Part shown: one piece after another, positions 1 to 6,749 of the stretch
Numbering within the stretch: position 1 is the stretch's first letter
How the letters are laid out: each line of letters opens with the position of its first letter
DNA from: an uncultured Clostridium sp.
GTDB taxonomy: Bacteria; Bacillota; Clostridia; TANB77; CAG-508
DNA length: 8,840 nucleotides
NCBI GenBank assembly: GCA_946495905.1
Contig: CAMMEP010000055.1
Location: forward strand, 1 to 8,840
Direction of reading: 5' to 3'
Made by a program: the position numbers and the translations under genes
Notes under the pieces: generated by a model
What the model was told of the DNA's origin: nothing
The model's database searches: none
What the model saw: only the letters and a program-made list of their open reading frames with translations

Positions 1-1117
1 TTAAATTCGTATCTGTAGCAAAATTAGACACATTATATAGAAAAAGTACATCAGTTATGCCATTTTCTTTTACATATTCTACATAGTCAAAATTCGTATA
101 TCTAGGATCTAAGAAATGTACCTCACTATAATTCTCACATAAGAATTGTGACATAATATGAGCATAAGAATCTTTTATAACAAGTAATTTTTTATTATTA
201 TTTACTTTCGTTTTAATAATTGCTTTACTGTTGTTTCCATTCAAGAAATAAGAATATTTATCTTTTCCTTCTAAATATTTTGCATTAAAAATGCTGTCTG
301 TTGTTTCTTTATCGTATATAGCCTCTTCTATGTTTGTATTTATCTCATTTTCATAAACAAATATCTCATCTGGCACTTGATTCATTAGCTGTGCTTTTGA
401 ATCAAAAGTTCCTAGGAAATTATTTGTTACAGTAGTCTTTGTAAAGTTTTCGATAGGAACTGCTTGCTCATTAGAAGCATTGCAAAATTCTCTATATACT
501 ACATAAGCACCATCACTATTCATATGATGATCTGTTCTAAAGTAAAGCGGTTTTTCTTTATTTTCTTCTGTAAGTGCTGTTGTCACATCTATATTTTTAG
601 TATTACTCATATTGGCATAAACTTCATTTATAATTTCTTTCTGATTAGGAGTTTCTACATTGTCTGGTAGCTTATCACTATTGATATAAATGGAATTAGG
701 TACTAAGATAAAATAGGTTGATATATCCATGTTTTGCATGTTTTGTGCAAAATCAGAAATTGCTATTGTATTGTTTTTTATATTTTCTTTTTCTTCATCT
801 CCATATTCGAATTTTTCGAACAAATAATTATCTTTTCCTATATATACACCATTATTCTCTTTTTTTCCCATCACACTTACTTCCCACCAGGAATTAAGTT
901 TTAAATAAATGTTTCGAAAAGCGAAATGGTCATTTATATAGTCATTTACACCATTTAAATATTTGCCACTAACAAAACTTTCAAAAGAAAATCTTGGCAT
1001 ACTTGCAAGCATCCTATTCTCTTCTTCTGAAAATACTTGTTTTGGCCATATAAAATTTATTACTATTATTCCAATCCATACTGTCATAAATATGGCAAAA
1101 AATATCTTGTTTTTCAT
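1..1117 (-). CDS. DHHW-family SGNH-like protein (AlgJ/AlgX/PatB-type acyltransferase partner), 3' end cut by window
   Basis: Translating by hand from the ATG at 1117-1115 gives 372 residues in one open frame that runs off the left edge, so only the extreme C-terminus is missing. An AAGGAG ribosome binding site lies 7 bases upstream of the ATG. Residues 5-24 form a hydrophobic signal anchor, so the rest should face outside. The typical DHHW-family landmarks appear in order: YINDHFAFRN (about 61-70), the signature RTDHHMNSDGA (about 194-204, with Met where Trp is usual), NFLGTFDSKA (about 233-242), KDSYAH (315-320, the SGNH block with the likely nucleophile Ser317) and LDPRYTNFD near 336-344. 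Known relatives take acyl groups delivered by an MBOAT protein and transfer them to, or remove them from, a cell-surface polysaccharide. The gene directly follows an MBOAT gene, the expected partner. The acceptor (peptidoglycan, teichoic acid or exopolysaccharide) cannot be told from sequence. Confidence 0.88.
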   Translation of the reverse strand, partial: MKNKIFFAIFMTVWIGIIVINFIWPKQVFSEEENRMLASMPRFSFESFVSGKYLNGVNDYINDHFAFRNIYLKLNSWWEVSVMGKKENNGVYIGKDNYLFEKFEYGDEEKENIKNNTIAISDFAQNMQNMDISTYFILVPNSIYINSDKLPDNVETPNQKEIINEVYANMSNTKNIDVTTALTEENKEKPLYFRTDHHMNSDGAYVVYREFCNASNEQAVPIENFTKTTVTNNFLGTFDSKAQLMNQVPDEIFVYENEINTNIEEAIYDKETTDSIFNAKYLEGKDKYSYFLNGNNSKAIIKTKVNNNKKLLVIKDSYAHIMSQFLCENYSEVHFLDPRYTNFDYVEYVKENGITDVLFLYNVSNFATDTNL

Positions 1118-1133
1118 GCTTTTACTCCTTTTC

Positions 1134-1183
1134 TAGGACAATTTTGGAAGGTCTTTTTCATATTATCTTTCCCAATTGTCCTA
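1134..1183 (-). repeat. Imperfect inverted repeat covering the MBOAT stop codon
   Basis: The outer arms TAGGACAATT (1134-1143) and AATTGTCCTA (1174-1183) are perfect 10-bp complements. After a 2-3 base mismatch, GGAAG (1146-1150) can pair with CTTTC (1167-1171) with one G-T wobble. Read on the minus strand, the first arm begins with the TAG stop of the MBOAT gene (1183-1181), and the second ends 17 bases before the DHHW start codon, just upstream of its ribosome binding site. No U-tract follows on the minus strand, so it is not a convincing terminator. It could be an mRNA-stability or translation-coupling structure, or a small repeat. Confidence 0.55.
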
Positions 1184-2600
1184 AAATCTAAAGTACAAAA
1201 ATGGATTAAAGCTATTATTCACTAAACTTGCTGTGCTTATTATTACAATTGCTACATATCCTAAACTAGTAATAACAGAAACAATAGCTTCTTTCTTCTG
1301 TGTTACTGTTTTCTTGTTTCTATTTTTCCACCATTGTAATAACGGAATACTGCAAATAATTCCTATTACAATAATGATGATATAATTTTTCAAATAATAA
1401 ATTGCTTCTGCATTTACAAGACTTGCTCCATTCAATCCAAACATTGTGCTTAAGTAGGTGCCTATTTGTCCTAAATCTTCAAAGGCAAAGATTACCCAAC
1501 TGATTAATACTAATAATAAAGTATAAATATGTCCAACTATCTTTGGCAATTTATCTAATACTTTTAATAGGAATAATTTTTCTATAATAAGTATTATACC
1601 AAAGTAAACACCCCATAGTACGAAATTCCAAGATGCCCCATGCCAAGCTCCGTGTTAATGCCCACACAATTAATATATTTCTAATCTGTTTTAAAATTCC
1701 TTTTCTATTTCCACCAAGTGGTATATAAATATAATCTCTAAACCAACTGCTTAATGTAATATGCCATCTTCTCCAAAATTCTGTAATACTCTTACTTATA
1801 TATGGGAAGTTAAAGTTTTCATCAAAATCCATTCCAAATATCTTAGCAAGTCCTATTGCCATATCCGAATATCCACTAAAGTCGAAATAAATTTGTAGTG
1901 CAAAGGAAATAATGCCTACCCAAGAAAGAAGAACTGTCATTTCTCCATAAGCTCCTATTTCAATCACATTCCACAATGCTCCTACATTATTAGCAATTAA
2001 TACTTTCTTTCCAAGACCAACAATAAATCTTTTCATTCCAAGTGAGAAATTATCTAAGCTTATTTTCTTATCTACCAATTCCTCATCTACCGTTTCATAT
2101 CTTACAATTGGTCCTGCAATAATTTGTGGGAACAAAGTCGTATAAGTTAGATAGTTATAAAAACTTTTTTCACAAGTTACAGTTCCTCTATATACGTCTA
2201 TTATGTAAGATAATGATTGAAACGTATTGAAAGATACTCCTATTGGAAGAGGGATGTTGAGAAGCGGAATACTAAGTCCTGTTATTCCATTAACACTTGA
2301 TATGATAAAATCTGCATATTTAAAAAAGAACAGAATAAGTAAATTTACGCCAACATCTATCCATAAGTATAATCTTTTTTTCTTTTTATCTTCCCAATAT
2401 TTATTAATTTTATTTCCACACCAAAAATCCATTACTGCTAAAAGTAGCATAATCGGAATATATCTTATTTCTCCCCATGCAAAGAAAATAAAACTTGATA
2501 TTATCATTATTAAGTTTTTTAATTTCTTTGGTACAATAAAATATATTAACAGCATTATTGGCAAAAATATATACAAAAATACAACACTGCTAAATACCAT
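1181..2600 (-). pseudogene. MBOAT-family membrane O-acyltransferase (AlgI/PatA/DltB-like), single-base frameshift
   Basis: The gene starts at the ATG at 2600 with AAAGGAG 6 bases upstream. The first 316 codons encode a typical multi-pass MBOAT protein: PLPIGVSFNTFQSLSYIIDV (118-137), TTLFPQIIAGPIVRY (154-168), QIYFDFSGYSDMAIGLA (236-252) and EFWRRWHITLSSWFRDYIYI (274-293) with conserved His280. At 1652 one extra base moves the frame: codon 316 (ACA, 1655-1653) is followed by a surplus C, and removing it restores GAWHGASWNFVLWG with the invariant catalytic His (about 320, codon 1642-1640). The restored frame runs on to TAG at 1181 with several more membrane segments, giving about 472 residues, the normal family length. 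As read, the product stops at 1551 after 33 out-of-frame residues (349 in all), without the catalytic His. MBOAT proteins move acyl groups from a cytoplasmic donor across the membrane to a surface acyltransferase, here presumably the DHHW protein encoded next. Either a true inactivating mutation or a sequence error. Confidence 0.92.
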
Positions 2601-2644
2601 GTTTTACTCCTTTAATCTTTCTAAGTCTGTCCCTTTTTTCTGTT

Positions 2645-2711
2645 TTTTCCTAATTGGGGACAGGCACCAATTAGGAAAATCCAGACAAAAAAGCCTGTCC
2701 CCAATTAGGAA
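2645..2711. repeat. Perfect 19-bp inverted repeat with a nested alternative hairpin (REP/MITE-like)
   Basis: TTCCTAATTGGGGACAGGC (2647-2665) and its exact complement at 2693-2711 frame a 27-base loop. Inside the loop is a further CCAATTAGGAAAA (2667-2679), which pairs with TTTTCCTAATTGG (2645-2657) as a 13-bp stem with a 9-base loop. The left arm can therefore form either a short or a long hairpin. A related GTCTGTCCC lies at 2625-2633. The element occupies the rsiV to MBOAT gap and starts directly at the rsiV stop codon (2714-2712). Neither strand shows a clear U-tract after the stem, so an intrinsic terminator is not favoured. The look is that of a dispersed palindromic repeat, but copy number cannot be judged from one window. 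Confidence 0.8.
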
Positions 2712-3581
2712 TTAAACTAATATATTGTTTTGAATTTCAAAATTTTGAATTCCCATATAACCAGGTGCTATTTCATATTTTTGGAATACTATGGTAACTT
2801 TTTTGTTTTCGTTAATATAAAAGTTTTGATATTCGTCTTCTATTCCAGAGAAGCCACCTTCTTCCTCTGTAAAATATGAATTGTCCTTGTTTTCTTCCAT
2901 TCTTTCTTTTATTTGTTTTTTCACTTCTTCATCTACAATTTCTTTATAGTTTTCTCCTAATACATCTCTTAAATTTAGTTCTTTTCCATTTTCAATATCT
3001 ATATTATAGAAATATTGCTCTTGATAAGCAGATGCAGCGCTTTCACTTTTCGTAATGACAAACGAAATAATATTATCATCCTGATAGGTTATTTTATAAT
3101 CAATATTTATTTGTGTAGGAATATAGTCTTCCATTGTTCCACCAGTTGCTAGCACTGCTTCTTTGTACTCTTCTGCTCTTTGTTTTGCTTCTTCTAATAC
3201 TTCATTTATTTTAGAAGAAATTTCATAATTAATTCTATCTTCTAATTCTTCATTTCCTGTATTTTTTATTGCCGGAATTTTAGCTTCTATTAAATCTGTA
3301 TCATTTTCTTCTTTATATTCTCTTACTGTAAATACTTCTGCAATACTGCCTATTACAGGCACGTCTTCCATTGCTTTTGCAAAGCTTTCATTTGTATTTA
3401 ATAATATAACAAACAAAGCAAATGTTGTAGCCAAGGTCGCTGTTGATCTTTTAACCCAAAGTATGCCTATATTCTTTTTATGTGATTTACTTCTACTTAT
3501 TGCTTTATTGACGACGTAATCTAATTCTTGCGGAATTTCTATTGAATGATAAGCTTTTTTTGCTTTTTTCAATATACTCAT
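2712..3581 (-). CDS. rsiV: RsiV-type anti-sigma factor (DUF3298), putative lysozyme sensor
   Basis: The product has 289 residues, close to B. subtilis RsiV. A cytoplasmic N-terminus (1-46) for sigma binding is followed by one membrane segment (about 47-62) and then an extracytoplasmic domain. Just outside the membrane is SFAKAMEDVPVIGSIAEVF (66-84), including an AKA triplet that fits a signal-peptidase site. That matters because RsiV is known to be cut by signal peptidase when lysozyme binds. The outer part resembles PdaC/DUF4163 (about 95-190) followed by DUF3298 (about 200-287, LNLRDVLGENYKEIVDEEV). Near the end, APGYMGIQNFEI holds a Pro273-x-Tyr275 pair like the Pro259/Tyr261 recalled as needed for lysozyme binding in B. 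subtilis. The ATG overlaps the sigma-factor stop as ATGA, with GGAAAGGAG 6 bases upstream, so the two are translationally coupled. That lysozyme is the signal here is inferred from the family. Confidence 0.87.
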   Translation of the reverse strand: MSILKKAKKAYHSIEIPQELDYVVNKAISRSKSHKKNIGILWVKRSTATLATTFALFVILLNTNESFAKAMEDVPVIGSIAEVFTVREYKEENDTDLIEAKIPAIKNTGNEELEDRINYEISSKINEVLEEAKQRAEEYKEAVLATGGTMEDYIPTQINIDYKITYQDDNIISFVITKSESAASAYQEQYFYNIDIENGKELNLRDVLGENYKEIVDEEVKKQIKERMEENKDNSYFTEEEGGFSGIEDEYQNFYINENKKVTIVFQKYEIAPGYMGIQNFEIQNNILV

Positions 3582-4072
3582 AAAACTCTCCTTTCCATAT
3601 TTTTTCGTATTTCTTCTATCCCCTTATATAACCTAGATTTAACTGTATTAGTATTTGTTTTAGTAATATACGCTATTTCTTCTATTTTTAAATTTTCAAA
3701 AAATCTAAGTATAATAACTGTCTTTAGTTTTTTATTAAGCTTTTGTATGTTTTCATAAATATCAAGGTTTTCCACAAGTTCGTTTTCGTGACTATTGTGA
3801 TGAAGCTCTTTTTCAAGCATGGTATAGTCTGCATAAAATTGATTATTCTTAGAAGCCTTTATCGCTTCATTAATTAGTATTCTATAAAACCAAGTTTTTA
3901 CATATTCTTCATTTCTTAATTTGTGTATATTTTCTAAAGACCTAGTAATTGCTTCTTGAACCACATCCAAAGCAGCTTCTTGATTTTTGGTATAGGTGTA
4001 TGCTATTCGATATAACTTTTCTTGATTTTCTTTTATATATTCTATTAATACTTCTTGAGCTACATATGCCAT
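3578..4072 (-). CDS. sigV: ECF sigma factor, SigV type
   Basis: Starting at the ATG at 4072 gives 164 residues, near the 166 of B. subtilis SigV. Region 2 spans about 18-80, with YRIAYTYTKNQEAALDVVQE (21-40) and VKTWFYRILINEAIK (58-72), which bind core polymerase and the -10 element. Region 4 spans about 110-160, with the helix-turn-helix EEIAYITKTNTNTVKSRLYK (131-150) for -35 recognition. An in-frame TTG at 4105 would add 11 residues but has no good ribosome binding site, whereas AAAGGA lies 8 bases before the ATG. The gene follows the DUF4358 gene by 34 bases and overlaps the anti-sigma gene by 4. It should direct RNA polymerase to a small regulon when RsiV is destroyed. No ECF-type promoter (TGAAAC and CGTC boxes) was found upstream, so autoregulation is not visible in the sequence. 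Confidence 0.9.
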   Translation of the reverse strand: MAYVAQEVLIEYIKENQEKLYRIAYTYTKNQEAALDVVQEAITRSLENIHKLRNEEYVKTWFYRILINEAIKASKNNQFYADYTMLEKELHHNSHENELVENLDIYENIQKLNKKLKTVIILRFFENLKIEEIAYITKTNTNTVKSRLYKGIEEIRKNMERRVL

Positions 4073-4080
4073 TGTTACTG

Positions 4081-4086
4081 TCCTTT
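4081..4086 (-). promoter_or_regulatory. Ribosome binding site that fixes the sigV start
   Basis: The minus strand reads AAAGGA here, 8 bases before the ATG at 4072. It favours that start over the upstream in-frame TTG at 4105. Confidence 0.7.
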
Positions 4087-4106
4087 CCCTTTGTTTATAT
4101 CTCAAT

Positions 4107-4589
4107 CTATTTTATATATTCATTTATTACATTGTTTACTGTATTAGCATCCTTTGCTACACATAGAATGATATAATTTCCTTCTACTCTTAAAATAGAA
4201 TTATCTATTTTTCCTACTTCTTCTGGCAAATAACTTTCAAAAGCTTCTTTTCGCTCAGCCAATCTTGTATTTATTTTATCTTTTACACTATTTATATTGC
4301 TTTTCTCTTTGACTTGCAAAATTACAATTTCTTCACTAGATGCTCCGCTACCTTGATAAGAAACAAGTTGTGCTACTTCATCTGTCGAAAAATTATAATC
4401 TTGCATGGTCATTTCGGAATCTACTTTTTCTAATTGATCTTCAAATGCACTGCTCTTTGCAATTTCTTCTGCTAAGCCTTCTATATTAATTTGTATATTT
4501 ACTTCATTTTTTTGCAAGAAAATTATTACTGCTACTATGATGATAATTAATAGTATTATTAAACATATCTTCATTTCTTTCTTATTCAT
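4107..4589 (-). CDS. DUF4358 family membrane-anchored protein
   Basis: The product has 160 residues from the ATG at 4589. A short Lys-rich N-terminus is followed by one very hydrophobic helix (about 7-25), and the remainder is probably extracytoplasmic. The C-terminal half carries the pattern of the DUF4358 family: FESYLPEEVGKIDN (117-130) then VEGNYIILCVAKDA (135-148). The family function is unknown. In Clostridia such genes tend to occur beside MBOAT, DHHW and GDSL genes, which is the setting here: 28 bases separate it from the SGNH hydrolase upstream and 34 from sigV downstream. A GTG 15 bases upstream (4604) is in frame, but GAGGG (4598-4602 on the minus strand) is well placed for the ATG and overlaps the GTG. 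A supporting role in the acylation complex is a guess by neighbourhood. Confidence 0.78.
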   Translation of the reverse strand: MNKKEMKICLIILLIIIIVAVIIFLQKNEVNIQINIEGLAEEIAKSSAFEDQLEKVDSEMTMQDYNFSTDEVAQLVSYQGSGASSEEIVILQVKEKSNINSVKDKINTRLAERKEAFESYLPEEVGKIDNSILRVEGNYIILCVAKDANTVNNVINEYIK

Positions 4590-4597
4590 TTTACCGT

Positions 4598-4602
4598 CCC
4601 TC
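4598..4602 (-). promoter_or_regulatory. Ribosome binding site that fixes the DUF4358 gene start
   Basis: GAGGG on the minus strand lies 8 bases before the ATG at 4589. It overlaps the competing in-frame GTG at 4604, which argues against the longer form. Confidence 0.6.
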
Positions 4603-4617
4603 ACTTAATACTTATAG

Positions 4618-5490
4618 TTAAGAATTATTTTTTAAATACGTTAACCATTTTTCACAATATTTTTTATCAATATGAATACCGTCCGTACTTGCTTCTTCAG
4701 GTAAATATCCATTTTTATCTACTAATACTGATTTTACATCTAGATAAGTTACCTTTTCCTCTTCAGCCACCTCTTGTACTAATTGATTGAATTTTTCTAC
4801 ATTGGTATTATTAAAAATTTTATCCGAATCGCTTTTACTTTTCGTCATTGGTATAATGGATTGTACATATATTTGGCAATTAGGCTTAACTTTTCTTATT
4901 TCAGAAATTAGTTCCTTATATTTTGCTTTAAACACTTGTGGATAAGACCATCCAAGCTCATTTACTCCAAGCATAATATAGACTTTTTTAATGTTTTTAT
5001 TTGCCATATCTTGTAATAAAGTAATTTTGTTTCCATTACTAGTTTTTACAAATTCCTTTGTCATTGCTGTATCAACCATTAGTCCAATATAGGAATAATC
5101 TTGAATAATTTTTAATCCATTATACATAATAAATCCTTGCGTTCTTGAATCTCCTATAAAAGCTACTGTTCTATCAAATTTAACTTCACTATTATTAGAA
5201 GAATTACTAGAGCTCTCATTCTTAATTTCATTAGTTTCTGCTGTACTTGTATTCTGATTAGAAGTATTATTATTTTCAATCTGATTGACTATATTTTCTA
5301 TTACCTTATTTTCTAAGATATTGTTTTCCTCTAAATTTTCTATATTATTAATACTATTATTCATTTCTATATTATCCACTTGACTATTTTCTTGAAGAAT
5401 TTTATTTCCAACAAATCCGCCAATGATTATTATTAAAATTAGTGGTACAAATGACGAAAACATTCTTTTCTTTTTCCTGTATTTTTCCAT
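4618..5490 (-). CDS. Membrane-anchored SGNH/GDSL-type hydrolase
   Basis: The product has 290 residues. The basic N-terminus MEKYRKKKR and a hydrophobic helix (about 11-28) form a signal anchor. An Asn/Glu/Ser-rich low-complexity linker (about 35-102) then holds the catalytic domain away from the membrane. The SGNH blocks are clear: AFIGDSRTQGF (110-120) with nucleophile Ser115, MLGVNELGW (173-181) with the block III Gly and Asn177, and TDGIHID (269-275) with the Asp270/His273 pair. Such enzymes cleave or transfer ester-linked acyl groups, so an O-acetyl esterase or transferase acting on a wall polymer is likely given the MBOAT and DHHW genes downstream. An AGGAG site lies 7 bases before the ATG. 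It is the first gene of the second transcription unit, right after a terminator-like hairpin. Substrate is unknown. Confidence 0.87.
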   Translation of the reverse strand: MEKYRKKKRMFSSFVPLILIIIIGGFVGNKILQENSQVDNIEMNNSINNIENLEENNILENKVIENIVNQIENNNTSNQNTSTAETNEIKNESSSNSSNNSEVKFDRTVAFIGDSRTQGFIMYNGLKIIQDYSYIGLMVDTAMTKEFVKTSNGNKITLLQDMANKNIKKVYIMLGVNELGWSYPQVFKAKYKELISEIRKVKPNCQIYVQSIIPMTKSKSDSDKIFNNTNVEKFNQLVQEVAEEEKVTYLDVKSVLVDKNGYLPEEASTDGIHIDKKYCEKWLTYLKNNS

Positions 5491-5517
5491 CTATTTTCTC
5501 CTCGCTTTTTTTGTTAT

Positions 5518-5542
5518 ATTATATTAGATATTATTATGCCCA
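5518..5542 (-). promoter_or_regulatory. Possible sigma-A-like promoter for the hydrolase-sigV operon
   Basis: On the minus strand a perfect TATAAT (5523-5518) lies 28 bases before the hydrolase ATG. A poor -35 candidate, TTGGGC or the overlapping TTTTGG, lies about 14-16 bases further upstream. The stretch is so AT-rich that a TATAAT by chance is quite possible. Position just after the hairpin and before the first gene of the unit is the main support. Confidence 0.35.
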
Positions 5543-5580
5543 AAAAAGTTTAAAAATTTTAAAATTTTTTAAACTTTTTT
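5542..5580 (-). terminator. A/T-rich hairpin, probable terminator after the GT-C-like gene
   Basis: The arms at 5542-5556 (AAAAAAGTTTAAAAA) and 5566-5580 are perfect 15-bp complements around a 9-base loop. Runs of six A and six T at the ends give a U-tract on either strand, so it could act in both directions. Only one pair is G-C, so stability is modest. The TAA stop of the upstream gene (5571-5569) lies within one arm. Confidence 0.6.
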
Positions 5581-6669
5581 GTTGAATTTTATTATTGACA
5601 AGATGCATACAGATATTCCAATACTATAATTTAATTTTATTACATCTAAAAAAGATATATCTCCTTCTCCAACTGTTCTATAACTTATTTGATTGAATAC
5701 TACATCAAAAATATTATTATGATAAATAAAATCTAATAATGTCCATTTTGCGAGCCATGTTAGTGCATATCCCATACCCCATGCTATACTTAAAGAAGCT
5801 ATTTTTAAAATATATTCTTTTATACTAAGTTCTTGTTCTTTATTTTTAAGTAAGAAGTATAATAACATAGGCACTCCTAATGTTAGAATAGGAACTGTCA
5901 AGAAATCGAAAAAGTTAGTAATCATTCCTATTATGAAAAATACAAAAGGAAAGCTTTTTATTTTCTCATATCTTTTCAATAGGATTATTGAAGAAATCAT
6001 CATAATGAAAAATAAGAATGAGCCTTGAAGTGAAAATCCTATATAAAAATACTCTACATACGTTAATCCAAGTAAAAATATAACAGCAGTAATTAAGTTT
6101 ATTTTTTTGTAAATCAGATATAGTAATATAGCTGCAAGTGCAACAAATAAAATAATAAATATCACTCTTATAGTATGTATATTAAATAAAATTAGTAATG
6201 GTCTTATTATTGTTAAATATCCATGCCAATACCTTCCATATTCAAAGGATTCCAAAACTCTACCATTTACTGTGTCTTTCAATTCTCCTACTTGGTTTCT
6301 TTCTTCATATTTACTAGAAAATCCTAATTCTCCTGCTGTTTCTTCTATAACTGTATTTGTTACTCCAGGAATATAATTTTTTCTTGCTGTAAAAGCTGAA
6401 TATAGTGGTCTTGCATTGTCAATAGAATATGCTGTATTTAGCATTAATGCATCTGTATAATTGTCAAATGGTATTATCATTCCTTTATAAATAACATTTA
6501 CTTGTTTATAATTTGATTCTGATTCTAAAATATTTGCTGATTCCGCTATATTCTCTTTTATCCAATCTGACGGAAATAAAGAAGATATTGTTAAAAATAC
6601 AATAAACAATAGTATGAGAATTATATATACTATAATATATTTCAATGCTGGCTTTATTATTTTTCTCAT
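5569..6669 (-). CDS. Polytopic membrane protein with GT-C-like layout, function not recognised
   Basis: The product has 366 residues with AGGGG 5 bases before the ATG. One transmembrane helix (about 10-30) is followed by a large outside loop (about 31-150) with acidic residues (PFDNYTDALML, 67-77) and EYGRYWHGYLTIIRPLLI (143-160). At least six more helices follow (about 152-186, 192-208, 209-231, 238-258, 259-275, 286-307). A first helix, a long outer loop with Asp residues and then many helices is the layout of GT-C glycosyltransferases, which use lipid-linked sugars, but no diagnostic motif is certain. The protein ends abruptly after a last hydrophobic stretch (349-360) with KFNKKV, next to the terminator hairpin, so a shortened C-terminus is possible. 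It lies 80 bases after the AI-2E family gene with no clear terminator between them. Confidence 0.7.
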   Translation of the reverse strand: MRKIIKPALKYIIVYIILILLFIVFLTISSLFPSDWIKENIAESANILESESNYKQVNVIYKGMIIPFDNYTDALMLNTAYSIDNARPLYSAFTARKNYIPGVTNTVIEETAGELGFSSKYEERNQVGELKDTVNGRVLESFEYGRYWHGYLTIIRPLLILFNIHTIRVIFIILFVALAAILLYLIYKKINLITAVIFLLGLTYVEYFYIGFSLQGSFLFFIMMISSIILLKRYEKIKSFPFVFFIIGMITNFFDFLTVPILTLGVPMLLYFLLKNKEQELSIKEYILKIASLSIAWGMGYALTWLAKWTLLDFIYHNNIFDVVFNQISYRTVGEGDISFLDVIKLNYSIGISVCILSIIKFNKKV

Positions 6670-6749
6670 TTCTTCCCCTTAATGATTTAATTATTATTAC
6701 TACTGCTGACCTACATTTACTCACTTTTAATTAACGAATTTTTATTTCA

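Noticed and set aside
464..670. Plus-strand open frame of 68 codons
   Set aside because: It lies antisense within the DHHW gene, has no ribosome binding site and encodes Ile/Phe/Cys-rich low-complexity sequence.
1181..1549. Separate 122-residue protein after the MBOAT gene
   Set aside because: Its apparent start is a TTG that is Leu in the restored MBOAT frame; it is the C-terminal part of the frameshifted MBOAT, not its own gene.
2227..2715. Plus-strand open frame of 162 codons
   Set aside because: It is antisense to the well-supported MBOAT N-terminus and runs through the inverted repeat; its translation resembles no family.
4073..4106. Search for a SigV-type autoregulatory promoter before sigV
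   Set aside because: No TGAAAC-like -35 with a CGTC-like -10 at proper spacing was found here or ahead of the hydrolase gene.
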